Of a DNA stretch of 10,333 bases, positions 1-7,683 are shown in pieces. The stretch spans positions 1 to 10,333 of the forward strand of contig CAIYSK010000047.1 in assembly GCA_903928835.1 (NCBI GenBank), read 5' to 3'. The translations under genes were made by a program, and so were the position numbers. This DNA is from an uncultured cyanobacterium. Lineage in GTDB: Bacteria; Cyanobacteriota; Cyanobacteriia; PCC-6307; Cyanobiaceae. Positions within the stretch are counted from its first letter, which is position 1. Each line of letters begins with the position of its first letter. Below the pieces are notes generated by a model that was not told the origin of the DNA, made no database searches, and saw only the letters and a list, made by a program, of their open reading frames with translations.

Positions 1-1659
1 AATTTCAGCGCCTACATGTTGGCGCTGGTGAACAGCGAGCCCGTGCTACTCACCCTCAGCAAGATGCTGAGGGTGTTCCTCGACTTCCGGGTCCAGACCA
101 TTGAGCGCCGCACCCGCTACCTCTTGCGCAAAGCAGAGGAACGGGACCACATACTGTTGGGCCTGTTGCTAGCCCTTGACCAGCTCGATCCGATCATTGC
201 CTTGATCCGGGCGGCCTCCGATGCGGCCACAGCCCGCTTACAGCTCCAGGAGCGCCATGGGCTCAGCGAGATCCAGTCGGACGCGATCCTGCAGATGCAG
301 TTGCGGCGGCTGACCGCCTTGGAGGCCGACAAGATTCGGCTCGAGCATGAGGATCTGGTCGCCAAAATCGCCGACTACAAGGACATCCTCGGCCGCCGGG
401 AGAGGGTTCTTGGAATCATTGTGGATGAGCTCCAGGCCATCCGCGCCAAGTACCTATCCCCCCGCCGCACGGAAATTCTTGACCTCGAGGGAGGCCTCGA
501 AGACATCGACCTGATCGCCAATGAGCGTTCGGTGGTGATGCTCACCGAAACCGGCTATCTCAAGCGGATGCCGGTCAATGAGTTTGAGGCCACCAGCCGG
601 GGCACCCGGGGGAAGGCCGGCACCAAGAGCCAGGGCGAGGAGGCGGTGAGGCTGTTCATCAGCTGCAACGACCACGACTCCCTCTTGCTGTTTAGCGATC
701 GCGGGGTGGTGTATTCGGTGCCGGCCTATCGGGTCCCGATGTGCAGCCGGGCCGCCAAGGGCACGCCGATTGTGCAGCTGTTGCCCATCCCCCGGGAAGA
801 GCAGATCACCTCGCTACTGGCGGTGAGTGCCTTTGAGGAAGACGGCGTGCTGGTGATGCTCACCAGCGGCGGCTATGTCAAGCGCACCCGGCTTTCGGCC
901 TTCTCCAACATTCGCTCCAATGGCTTGATTGCCATTTCCCTGGAGGAGGGCGATGCCCTCACCTGGGTGCGCCTGGCCTTGCCTGGCGACAGCGTGCTGA
1001 TCGGTTCGCTCAAGGGCATGACGATCCACTTCCGTCTCAATGACAGTGAATTGCGTCCCCTGGGCCGCACGGCCCGGGGTGTTAGGGCCATGAATCTGCG
1101 CGGTGGCGATCAGCTGGTGAGCATGGATGTGTTGCCTGCCGAGTTGGCTGATCGGGTGGCCAATGCCGCACCCATCGCTGACGATGAGGGCGATGGTGAA
1201 CTGGCCGGCGAACTGGCCGATGACGTGGGGGCGAGCGAGGGTCCCTGGGTGCTGGTGGCTTCGGCCAGTGGTTTGGGTAAGCGGGTGCCGGTGGATCAGT
1301 TCCGTCTGCAAAAGCGCGCCGGCATGGGCCTGCGGGCGATCAAGTTCCGCCGCGATGGTGATGTGTTGGTGGGGCTGAAGGTGCTTGGGGCTGGAGAGGA
1401 GCTCCTGCTGGTAAGCGAGCGGGGGGTGATCGTGCGGACCAAGGCCGATGCCATTCCCCAGCAATCGCGTGCTGCCACGGGGGTGCGCCTCCAGAAGCTT
1501 GATTCCGGCGACCGACTCTCGGAAGTGGTACTGGTGCCCCCCGCCGCTGAGGAGGAGGACGGACCGGAAACACCTGCTGCTGAGGCTTCCATTGCCGAGG
1601 CCAGCCCCGCCGATGGCAACCCAGCGGATGGCAACTCAGCCGATGTGATCCCTGAGTGA
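1..1659 (+). CDS. gyrA: DNA gyrase subunit A, 3' part (5' end outside window)
   Basis: The frame is open from base 1, so the start lies upstream; 552 residues are visible. GyrA is the breakage-reunion subunit of type IIA topoisomerase, working with GyrB on chromosomal DNA in the cytoplasm. The visible part begins near the conserved segment before the coiled-coil arm (LDFRVQTIERRTRYLLRKAE, then ILQMQLRRLTALEADKI). By comparison with E. coli GyrA, roughly the first 340 residues, including the catalytic Tyr, are missing. A C-terminal beta-pinwheel follows from about base 505, with repeated blades (GYLKRMP, GVVYSVP, GYVKRTR, GLGKRVP, GVIVRTK). At the GyrA-box position (592-612) the protein reads TSRGTRG. 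Two additions stand out: an acidic Ala-rich insert between blades (about 1138-1239) and an acidic pentapeptide-repeat tail. A ParC-like paralogue cannot be fully excluded, because the N-terminal half is not visible. The stop overlaps crtL. Confidence 0.9.
   Translation, partial: NFSAYMLALVNSEPVLLTLSKMLRVFLDFRVQTIERRTRYLLRKAEERDHILLGLLLALDQLDPIIALIRAASDAATARLQLQERHGLSEIQSDAILQMQLRRLTALEADKIRLEHEDLVAKIADYKDILGRRERVLGIIVDELQAIRAKYLSPRRTEILDLEGGLEDIDLIANERSVVMLTETGYLKRMPVNEFEATSRGTRGKAGTKSQGEEAVRLFISCNDHDSLLLFSDRGVVYSVPAYRVPMCSRAAKGTPIVQLLPIPREEQITSLLAVSAFEEDGVLVMLTSGGYVKRTRLSAFSNIRSNGLIAISLEEGDALTWVRLALPGDSVLIGSLKGMTIHFRLNDSELRPLGRTARGVRAMNLRGGDQLVSMDVLPAELADRVANAAPIADDEGDGELAGELADDVGASEGPWVLVASASGLGKRVPVDQFRLQKRAGMGLRAIKFRRDGDVLVGLKVLGAGEELLLVSERGVIVRTKADAIPQQSRAATGVRLQKLDSGDRLSEVVLVPPAAEEEDGPETPAAEASIAEASPADGNPADGNSADVIPE
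695..702. repeat. HIP1 octamer GCGATCGC in gyrA
   Basis: An exact copy of the highly iterated palindrome 1 common in many cyanobacterial genomes. It lies inside coding sequence (SDRGVV region) and supports the cyanobacterial assignment. Confidence 0.85.
1195..1218 (+). repeat. Two 12-bp tandem copies inside the gyrA acidic insert
   Basis: GGTGAACTGGCC is followed directly by GGCGAACTGGCC, with one mismatch, encoding GELA-GELA. It lies in a linker rich in Asp, Glu and Ala between two pinwheel blades, where length change is likely tolerated. Confidence 0.7.
1579..1653 (+). repeat. Degenerate 15-bp tandem repeat encoding the gyrA C-terminal tail
   Basis: Five successive 15-base units read AEASI, AEASP, ADGNP, ADGNS and ADVIP. 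The best-preserved DNA copies are 1606-1620 and 1621-1635, which differ at two third-codon positions (CCC/CCA, GCC/GCG). The repeat sits beyond the last recognisable pinwheel blade and ends at the gyrA stop. Confidence 0.75.
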
Positions 1660-2891
1660 TCGCCGATGTCTTGGTGATTGGTGCGGGTCCAGCGGCCCTC
1701 TCCATCGCCAGCGAGTTGACCAGCCGGGGACTGGAGGTCCATGGCCTCAGTGCCCATGATCCAGCTGAACCCTGGCAGAACACCTACGGCATCTGGGGCC
1801 GGGAAGTGGACCGTCTAGGTCTTGGCGGGCTTTTGGGCCATCGCTGGAGCGATTCGCTCAGCTACTTCAACGACCAACCCCTGCACCACGGCCTCGACTA
1901 CGGCTTGTTCGACAGGACCAAGCTGCAGAACCACTGGCTTTCGATCTGTGCCGCCGGCGAGATGGTCTGGCACCAGGGCCAGGCGATAGCCCTTGACCAT
2001 GGCGAACAGCTTTCCACCTTGGCCACGGCCTGCGGCCAGCAGCTTCAAGCCCGTTTGGTGGTGGATGCCTCGGGCCATCAGCCCTTGTTTGTGCAGCGCC
2101 CCGACCAGGGGCCGGTGGCCGGTCAGGCGGCCTATGGCGTGGTGGGTCGCTTTAGTGCGCCGCCTGTGCAGAACGGGCAATTCGTGTTGATGGACTACCG
2201 CAGCGACCACCTGGGGGAGGGGGAAGGCCAAGCCGGTGCCCCCACCTTCCTCTATGCGATGGATCTGGGTGATGGCCTGTTCTTTGTGGAAGAAACCTCC
2301 CTGGCCCTGGCTCCTCCCGTGCCCTTTGAGGTGCTCAAAGATCGGCTACACCTGCGCCTGGCCCATGGCGGCATCCAGGTGGAGCAGGTGGAGCACGAGG
2401 AGTTTTGCCTGTTCCCGATGAACCTGCCCTTGCCAGATCTCAGCCAGCAGGTGGTGGGATTTGGCGGTGCCGCCAGCATGGTGCACCCGGCTTCGGGCTA
2501 CATGGTGGGCTCCTTGCTGCGCCGGGCCCCCGCCCTTGCCGATGCGATCGCCCAGGGATTGGGCGATCCGGCGCTGACGAGCCCGGCGGTGGCGGCGATG
2601 GCGTGGCAGGCCCTTTGGCCCTTGGAGCTGCGCCGCAAGCATGCCCTCTACTGCTTTGGCTTGGAGAAGTTGATGCGGTATCCATCCGCCCAGCTGCGCC
2701 AGTTTTTCGCCACCTTCTTTGCCCTGCCCCAGGAGCAGTGGTATGGATTCCTCACCAATACCTTGAGCCTGCCGGACCTGGTGCTGGCGATGCTGCGCCT
2801 GTTTGCTACTGCGCCCTGGAGCGTGCGCTGGGGCTTGATGCAACAGCAGGGCCGCGAACTTGCCCTGCTGGGGAAGCTGCTCAATCCCTAG
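1656..2891 (+). CDS. crtL: Lycopene beta-cyclase, CrtL type
   Basis: CrtL closes both ends of lycopene to beta-ionone rings, giving beta-carotene for photosystems and for zeaxanthin; the enzyme acts at the membrane. The 411 residues match the length and sequence pattern of cyanobacterial CrtL-b. There is an N-terminal FAD/NAD-binding strand-turn (VIGAGPAAL, residues 7-15, with Ala in the usual third Gly position), then WQNTYGIWG (40-48), YGLFDR (82-87), QFVLMDYRSDH (175-185), the FLYAMD segment followed by FVEET (210-214) holding the catalytic acidic pair, and GFGGAASMVHPASGYM (268-283). The start is GTG at 1656: an in-frame TGA occupies 1653-1655, so no earlier start is possible. The gene overlaps the gyrA stop by four bases (GTGA), which suggests translational coupling. 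The epsilon-cyclase paralogue is possible but fits less well. Confidence 0.94.
   Translation: MIADVLVIGAGPAALSIASELTSRGLEVHGLSAHDPAEPWQNTYGIWGREVDRLGLGGLLGHRWSDSLSYFNDQPLHHGLDYGLFDRTKLQNHWLSICAAGEMVWHQGQAIALDHGEQLSTLATACGQQLQARLVVDASGHQPLFVQRPDQGPVAGQAAYGVVGRFSAPPVQNGQFVLMDYRSDHLGEGEGQAGAPTFLYAMDLGDGLFFVEETSLALAPPVPFEVLKDRLHLRLAHGGIQVEQVEHEEFCLFPMNLPLPDLSQQVVGFGGAASMVHPASGYMVGSLLRRAPALADAIAQGLGDPALTSPAVAAMAWQALWPLELRRKHALYCFGLEKLMRYPSAQLRQFFATFFALPQEQWYGFLTNTLSLPDLVLAMLRLFATAPWSVRWGLMQQQGRELALLGKLLNP
2544..2551. repeat. HIP1 octamer GCGATCGC in crtL
   Basis: A second exact HIP1 copy, in the codons for DAIAQ of lycopene cyclase. Confidence 0.85.
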
Positions 2892-2911
2892 GTGAATGGG
2901 TTTCCCAGGTC

Positions 2912-4498
2912 CTAAGGGGTGCTCACCCAATCGGCCGCATTGAGCAGGGGAAAGAGTCCGTCCTCTTCGGCCACGGCCCCGAGCCATTCATCCGGTAATG
3001 GGGTGCCGTTGTCGATGGCGTCCATCAGCCGCCAGAAGCGATCCAGGTGGCGCTCGATCCGTTCCCGGGCCAGGTCGGTGGTGGTGCCGGCCCTCAGGAT
3101 GAAACTCCAGTCTGAGCTCTGGGCCAAAAGCAATTCACGGCCGGCCTGGGTGAGGTGTTGGCGTTGCCCAGCACTGCCAACCCCCCGATTCACCCGGTGC
3201 ACCATGGCGGTGGAGGCCCGTTGCCATTCCGCCACCACCCAGGCGTTGCTGTCGTTGAGCCAGTAGTCGTGGTATCCCCCCTGGCCCCAGCTGCTGGGTG
3301 AGGGCCTGCAGACCTGGACCGAAGCCCCAGAGGCCAGGCATTCCTTCAGGGTCACCAGGTGCACGCCATGGGAGGCGGCTTGGCGAAACAGGGCGGCAAG
3401 AAATTGGGGGCCTTCAAACCACCAATGGCCAAAGAGCTCGGCGTCAAACGGGGCGACCAGCAGGGGCGATTGGTCCATGGCCCTCGCCAATCCGCCCAGT
3501 TCCTCGGCCCGGCCCGCCAGATAGGCCGCCGCATGCTCTTCGGCTTTGCCGCTGGCGGCGGCGGGGTCGTAGGCCTGCTTCTCTTCCAAGGGACACCCCT
3601 GGGCCGTGACCCGGTGCAGCTTGAGGCCAAGGGGGCGCCGGCAGGGGATGCCGCGGCTCGCCAACTCCTCTTCCGGCAGATCCCAGCCGAGATCGCGGTG
3701 GAATTCCCGATAGGCCCCATCGCCGGGGTAGCCATCGCGGGCACTCCACACCGGCAGGGTGGAACTGCCGTCCCGGCCAAAGAAGGCCACTCCCCCTGGG
3801 GAGCAGATCGGTGCAAATACCCCATAGCGGGGCCGCGGCAGGGCATGGAGGAGGCCATGGCCATCAAGCACCGAGTAGCGCAGACCGTTGTCGACAAGGA
3901 TCTGGTCGAGGCCCTCGTAGTAGGCGCATTCCGGTAGCCAAATCCCCAGGGGTCGTTCACCGAGTTGGCGTTCATGCTCGGCAATGGCCGTGCGCACTTG
4001 GGCGCGCACGGCCTCGGGCACCTGACGCAGGAGGGGCAGGTATCCGTGGGTTGCGGCGCAGGTGATCAGATCGAGCACCCCAAGGTTTTGCAGGCGCCGA
4101 AAGCGGGGGATTAATTGCCCCTGGCAGCGCTGCCATTGCCGCGCGATTCCCTGGAGTTGGCGCAGCAGATGGGCCGCAGCCGCTTGGTGGTTGGCTGGGG
4201 CTTGGGCCAAAAGCTCTTGCCGCTGCTGCAGCCAGGCCAAGAAGCGCCCATTGAGCTCCCCATCGCCCAGCAGGGAGAGGAGGGTTGGGGAAAGGCCCAG
4301 GGTGAGTCGGGGCCGCTGGTGGCGGTCAGCCGCCGCCGTTTCCAGCATCGCCAACAGGGGCAGATAGCACTCCTGAAGGGCTTGGAAGTACCAGTCTTCT
4401 TCGAGAGAACCGGGTTCGCTGCTGCGCACGTAGGGAAGGTGCGCGTGCAGCACGACCGCGAGGTTTCCCAAGGCCAGATCGCCTGCGGCCATGGTCAT
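2912..4498 (-). CDS. GH57 1,4-alpha-glucan branching enzyme-like protein
   Basis: The 528-residue cytoplasmic protein has the glycoside hydrolase family 57 layout with the C-terminal DUF1957-type domain of branching enzymes. These transfer alpha-1,4-glucan segments to make alpha-1,6 branches in glycogen. Visible motifs are HAHLPY (18-23), ATHGYLPLL (149-157), GIWLPECAY (185-193) with E190 as predicted nucleophile, VWSARDGYPGD (250-260) typical of the branching-enzyme subgroup, APFDAELFGHWWFEGP (349-364) with D352 as predicted acid/base, and SSDWSF (461-466). Both catalytic residues are intact. The ATG at 4498 was chosen; an in-frame ATG two codons later (4492) is equally possible, and neither has a strong Shine-Dalgarno. 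The gene converges on crtL with 20 bases between stops and diverges from the NYN gene. Some GH57 members are mainly hydrolases, so branching activity is inferred. Confidence 0.88.
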   Translation of the reverse strand: MTMAAGDLALGNLAVVLHAHLPYVRSSEPGSLEEDWYFQALQECYLPLLAMLETAAADRHQRPRLTLGLSPTLLSLLGDGELNGRFLAWLQQRQELLAQAPANHQAAAAHLLRQLQGIARQWQRCQGQLIPRFRRLQNLGVLDLITCAATHGYLPLLRQVPEAVRAQVRTAIAEHERQLGERPLGIWLPECAYYEGLDQILVDNGLRYSVLDGHGLLHALPRPRYGVFAPICSPGGVAFFGRDGSSTLPVWSARDGYPGDGAYREFHRDLGWDLPEEELASRGIPCRRPLGLKLHRVTAQGCPLEEKQAYDPAAASGKAEEHAAAYLAGRAEELGGLARAMDQSPLLVAPFDAELFGHWWFEGPQFLAALFRQAASHGVHLVTLKECLASGASVQVCRPSPSSWGQGGYHDYWLNDSNAWVVAEWQRASTAMVHRVNRGVGSAGQRQHLTQAGRELLLAQSSDWSFILRAGTTTDLARERIERHLDRFWRLMDAIDNGTPLPDEWLGAVAEEDGLFPLLNAADWVSTP

Positions 4499-4542
4499 CC
4501 CGCGCTTTGCCCACTCTAGGGGAAGCTTCTAGGCTGGCGCTA

Positions 4543-5109
4543 ATGCCCAAGTCCCAGGCCCGGAGTCCCCAGCCCCCATGGCAGCTGACCCTGGCTGTCG
4601 ATGGCCACGGGATGTTTTATGCCCAGCAGAAGTTGGGCTGGTTCTTTGATCCCCGGCGGTTGCTCGCCTTTGCCCAGGCCCAGGACGGCCTGGAGTTGGG
4701 CAGTGCTTTTTGGTATGCGGGCCTCAAGGACACCACCGACCAACGCCCGTTTCGCGATGCCCTCACCGGCTTGGGGTTCACGGTTCGAACCAAGCCTTTG
4801 CGCGAGCTAGGGGATGGGGATCAGCGCCAATTCGGCCGGGCCAATCTCGATGTGGAGATTGCCCTGGATTTGATGGCCGTGGCTGATCGCAGCGACGAGG
4901 TATGGCTCTTGAGCGGCAGTCGGGATCTGGAACGGTTGGTGGAGGTGTTGCGGGCTAAAGGGATACGGATCACCTTGATTGGCACCGAGGGCATGGCGGC
5001 CCGGGAGCTGCGCAATGCCGTCGATCGCTTTTGGGATCTTTCCGAGCTGAAGATCCATCTCGAGAAGGCCGAAGCGATCCAAGAGCCGGTGTTTTTAAGA
5101 AGTCGCTAG
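4543..5109 (+). CDS. NYN/PIN-like domain protein (LabA/DUF88 family)
   Basis: The 188-residue cytoplasmic protein is built almost entirely of a NYN domain, a PIN-like fold found in proven or predicted metal-dependent RNases. The pattern is a first strand with LAVDGHGMFYAQQKLGWFFDPRRLL (17-41, Asp D20), then NLDVEIALDLM (101-111, acidic D103, E105, D109), then VWLLSGSRDLERLVEVLRAKGIRITLIG (120-147). The third block normally reads SGDxDF; here it is SGSRDL, keeping D128 but with Ser at the first acidic position. ATG 4543 is preferred: upstream in frame there is only a TTG at 4507, which would run close to the divergent gene's start. The best ribosome-binding match is weak (AGG at 4531-4533). 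Nuclease activity and RNA target are unknown. A gap of 86 bases separates it from leuA. Confidence 0.8.
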   Translation: MPKSQARSPQPPWQLTLAVDGHGMFYAQQKLGWFFDPRRLLAFAQAQDGLELGSAFWYAGLKDTTDQRPFRDALTGLGFTVRTKPLRELGDGDQRQFGRANLDVEIALDLMAVADRSDEVWLLSGSRDLERLVEVLRAKGIRITLIGTEGMAARELRNAVDRFWDLSELKIHLEKAEAIQEPVFLRSR

Positions 5110-5151
5110 GGGCCTTCATGGATCACTTGGGCTTTCCAGGGCCCCACCCCC

Positions 5152-5157
5152 TAGAAT
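5152..5157 (+). promoter_or_regulatory. Possible leuA -10 element inside a short inverted repeat
   Basis: TAGAAT resembles a sigma-70 -10 box 38 bases before the leuA start, with a poor -35 candidate (TTGGGC, 5127-5132) 19 bases upstream. It lies in the loop and right arm of the inverted repeat GCCCCA (5141-5146) / TGGGGC (5157-5162). This is a weak, sequence-only call. Confidence 0.25.
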
Positions 5158-5183
5158 GGGGCTAACTCATAGTCATTCCGCTT

Positions 5184-5188
5184 AGAGG
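5184..5188 (+). promoter_or_regulatory. Ribosome binding site of leuA
   Basis: AGAGG lies seven bases before the ATG at 5196 and is one of the better Shine-Dalgarno matches in the window. It supports that start. Confidence 0.6.
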
Positions 5189-5195
5189 CGCCTGT

Positions 5196-6839
5196 ATGGC
5201 CCGCGATCCCGGCCGGGTATTGATCTTCGACACCACCCTGCGCGACGGCGAGCAATCGCCTGGCGCGAGCTTGAACCTCGAGGAGAAGTTGGCGATCGCC
5301 CAGCAGCTCGCCCGGCTGGGCGTGGACATTATCGAGGCCGGTTTTCCCTTCGCCAGTCCTGGGGATTTCAACGCTGTCCAGCGCATCGCTCAGGTGGTTG
5401 GCAGTGCCGATGGACCCGTCATCTGTGGCCTGGCCAGGGCAGCCCGGGGCGATATCAAGGCTTGTGCCGACGCGGTGGCCCCCGCGGCGAATCGCCGCAT
5501 CCACACCTTTATTGCCACGAGCGACATCCACCTCGAGCACAAACTGCGCAAAACCCGCGAGGAGGTGTTGGCGATCACCTCCGAGATGGTGGCCTACGCC
5601 CGCTCCTTGGTCGACGATGTCGAGTTCTCCTGCGAAGACGCCGGCCGCAGTGATCCTGAATTCATGAACCAGGTGATTGAAGCGGCCATCGCAGCCGGTG
5701 CCACCACCATCAACATTCCCGACACCGTCGGCTACGCCACCCCGGCGGAGTTTGGGGCGCTGATTGCTGGCATCAACGCCAACGTGCCGAACATCGACCA
5801 GGCCGTGATTTCCGTGCATGGTCACAACGACCTGGGCTTGGCGGTGGCCAATTTCCTTGAGGCCGTCAAAAACGGAGCCCGCCAGCTCGAGTGCACCATC
5901 AATGGCATCGGTGAGCGGGCCGGGAACGCCTCCCTCGAGGAGTTGGTGATGGCCTTGCATGTGCGTCGGAGTTATTTCAACCCTTTCCTGGGCTTCCCGG
6001 CCGAAAGCACCCAGCCTCTGACTGGGGTGCGCACCGAGGAAATCACCAAAACCTCCCGGCTGGTGTCCAACCTCACCGGCATGGCGGTCCAGCCCAACAA
6101 GGCGATTGTGGGAGCCAACGCCTTTGCCCATGAATCGGGCATTCACCAGGACGGCGTGCTCAAGAACCGCCTTACCTACGAAATCATTGATGCCCGTACG
6201 GTTGGCCTTGCGGACAACCGCATCTCGCTGGGCAAGCTCTCGGGTCGCAGTGCCTTTCGCTCCCGCCTTGAGGATCTTGGTTACACCCTGGAGCGCGAAG
6301 ACCTCGATGATGCCTTTGCCCGCTTCAAGGAGCTGGCCGACCGCAAACGGGAGATCAGTGACCGCGATCTCGAGGCAATCGTGAGCGAGCAGGTGCAGCA
6401 GCAGGCTGAACCGCGCTTTTCCCTGAAGAGCGTGCAGGTGAGTTGCGGCACCAACCTCCAGCCCACCGCCACGGTGACCCTCACCACCAAGGACGGCGCT
6501 GAAATGACCCAGGCCGCAATAGGAGCAGGACCTGTGGACGCCGTCTGTCAGGCCTTGAATCGTCTTGCCCAGGTGCCCAATGAGCTGGTGGAGTTTTCGG
6601 TGAAAAGTGTCACCGAAGGCATTGATGCCATGGGCGATGTCACCATTCGCCTGCGCCACCAGGGGGTGCTGTATTCCGGCCATGCCGCCGATCCCGATAT
6701 CGTTGTGGCGGCGGCCCAGGCGTTTGTGAATGCTCTCAATCGGTTGATTGCGGGAACAGCAGTGCAGCCCCTCCATCCCCAGAAGACCCCCTTGCCAGCT
6801 GGGGGCGATCTGCTTCTGGCGGAGCGGCCTAGGGTTTGA
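5196..6839 (+). CDS. leuA: 2-isopropylmalate synthase
   Basis: LeuA condenses acetyl-CoA with 2-oxoisovalerate to 2-isopropylmalate, the committed step of leucine synthesis, in the cytoplasm. The 547 residues match the long bacterial form. An N-terminal TIM-barrel holds [16 protein letters not shown] (11-25; metal ligand D12, R16), [11 protein letters not shown] (173-183), HGHNDLGLA (208-216; metal ligands H208, H210) and [14 protein letters not shown] (237-250). Next come the linker motifs [10 protein letters not shown] (311-320) and GKLSGRSAF (346-354). The C-terminal alpha/beta domain (about 400-517; [25 protein letters not shown]) is the leucine-binding regulatory domain, so feedback inhibition is expected. 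A Pro-rich tail of about 25 residues follows. All key residues are present. The ATG at 5196 has a good ribosome binding site, and the stop overlaps the downstream permease. Confidence 0.97.
   Translation: MARDPGRVLIFDTTLRDGEQSPGASLNLEEKLAIAQQLARLGVDIIEAGFPFASPGDFNAVQRIAQVVGSADGPVICGLARAARGDIKACADAVAPAANRRIHTFIATSDIHLEHKLRKTREEVLAITSEMVAYARSLVDDVEFSCEDAGRSDPEFMNQVIEAAIAAGATTINIPDTVGYATPAEFGALIAGINANVPNIDQAVISVHGHNDLGLAVANFLEAVKNGARQLECTINGIGERAGNASLEELVMALHVRRSYFNPFLGFPAESTQPLTGVRTEEITKTSRLVSNLTGMAVQPNKAIVGANAFAHESGIHQDGVLKNRLTYEIIDARTVGLADNRISLGKLSGRSAFRSRLEDLGYTLEREDLDDAFARFKELADRKREISDRDLEAIVSEQVQQQAEPRFSLKSVQVSCGTNLQPTATVTLTTKDGAEMTQAAIGAGPVDAVCQALNRLAQVPNELVEFSVKSVTEGIDAMGDVTIRLRHQGVLYSGHAADPDIVVAAAQAFVNALNRLIAGTAVQPLHPQKTPLPAGGDLLLAERPRV
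5292..5299. repeat. HIP1 octamer GCGATCGC in leuA
   Basis: A third exact HIP1 copy, in the codons for LAIAQ of isopropylmalate synthase. Confidence 0.85.
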
Positions 6840-7672
6840 AGAGCCGTTCCCGCGCCCTGGGTACCAACGCCCTGCAGCTGGGTCTTCTGTTGTTGTTGGC
6901 CCTGGCGATGTTGGTGCCGTTGCTGTGGCTGGTGAGCACGTCGCTCAAGGGGCCTGCTGAAAACATCTTCACCAGCCCGCCGGCCCTGTTGCCCTCCCAC
7001 CCCAGCTTGGAGGCCTATGGCCGGTTGTTTCGGGAGAACCCGATGCTCACCTACCTGCTTAACAGCACCATCGTGAGTGGATTGGCGGTGATAGCCAATC
7101 TTGTTTTTTGCTCACTGGCGGCCTATCCCTTGGCCAGGATGCGTTTCGCCGGAAGGGGGTTGGTGCTGGCCCTGGTGGTGGCCACCATTTTGATTCCGTT
7201 TCAGGTGGTGATGATTCCCCTGTACCTGTTAATGGTGCAGGTCGGCCTAAGAAATACCCTTTGGGCCCTCATCATTCCCCAGGCGGCCACCGCCTTTGGC
7301 ATCTTCTTGCTGCGCCAGAGTTTCCTTGGGGTGCCTGTGGAGCTTGAGGAAGCCGCCCGCAGTGATGGCTGCAGTCCGATCGGGGAGTGGTGGAACGTGA
7401 TGCTTCCCGCTGCCCGGGCGGATCTGATCACCCTGGCGATGTTTGTGTTCATTGGGACCTGGAGTGATTTCCTCTGGCCTCTGGTGATCTTGGATGACCC
7501 CAAGCTGTACACGCTGCCCTTGGGTTTACAGCAGTTGGCGAGCAGTTTTTCCCTCGATTGGAGGCTGGTTGCCGCAGGCTCGGTGGTTTCGATCTTGCCG
7601 GTGCTGGTGATCTTTATCGGCCTGCAGCGCTACATCTTGCCGAGTGCCAGCGGCGACGCGGTGAAGGGCTAG
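6836..7672 (+). CDS. Carbohydrate ABC transporter permease (MalG-like, CUT1 family)
   Basis: The 278-residue inner-membrane protein is one of the two membrane subunits of a binding-protein-dependent sugar or compatible-solute importer. Six hydrophobic segments lie near residues 13-35, 75-98, 108-130, 140-160, 200-220 and 247-267. The cytoplasmic EAA loop that contacts the ATPase is clear: [10 protein letters not shown] (169-178) followed by the LPAARADL segment (190-197). [10 protein letters not shown] (207-216) is also typical of MalG-type permeases. The start is TTG at 6836, overlapping the leuA stop as TTGA; an in-frame TAG at 6830-6832 rules out anything earlier. No partner permease, ATPase or binding protein lies in the window, so these are presumably encoded elsewhere. 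The substrate is unknown; a glucosylglycerol-type (GgtD) role is possible but unproven. Confidence 0.88.
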   Translation: MKSRSRALGTNALQLGLLLLLALAMLVPLLWLVSTSLKGPAENIFTSPPALLPSHPSLEAYGRLFRENPMLTYLLNSTIVSGLAVIANLVFCSLAAYPLARMRFAGRGLVLALVVATILIPFQVVMIPLYLLMVQVGLRNTLWALIIPQAATAFGIFLLRQSFLGVPVELEEAARSDGCSPIGEWWNVMLPAARADLITLAMFVFIGTWSDFLWPLVILDDPKLYTLPLGLQQLASSFSLDWRLVAAGSVVSILPVLVIFIGLQRYILPSASGDAVKG

Positions 7673-7683
7673 TGCTTGACGGG

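Noticed and set aside
814..1464. A 216-codon open frame antisense to gyrA
   Set aside because: His/Gln-rich shadow of the gyrase pinwheel with no recognisable domain.
2892..2911. TGGG-TTT-CCCA hairpin between crtL and the GH57 gene as a bidirectional terminator
   Set aside because: The stem is only 4 bp with no T-run on either side.
2405..2998. A + strand frame running through the end of crtL into the GH57 gene
   Set aside because: Overlaps two clear genes; its product is Gly/Pro/Ala-rich with no domain.
3359..3937. A 192-codon open frame antisense to the GH57 gene
   Set aside because: No family features; it mirrors the conserved GH57 catalytic region and ends without a neighbour relation.
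4507..4542. Upstream TTG start for the NYN gene
   Set aside because: It would add 12 poorly conserved-looking residues, has no Shine-Dalgarno, and leaves almost no space to the divergent gene.
5151..6776. A 541-codon open frame antisense to leuA
   Set aside because: LeuA is unmistakable on the + strand with all motifs. The antisense product is low-complexity His/Gly/Gln-rich and is expected from GC-rich codon use.
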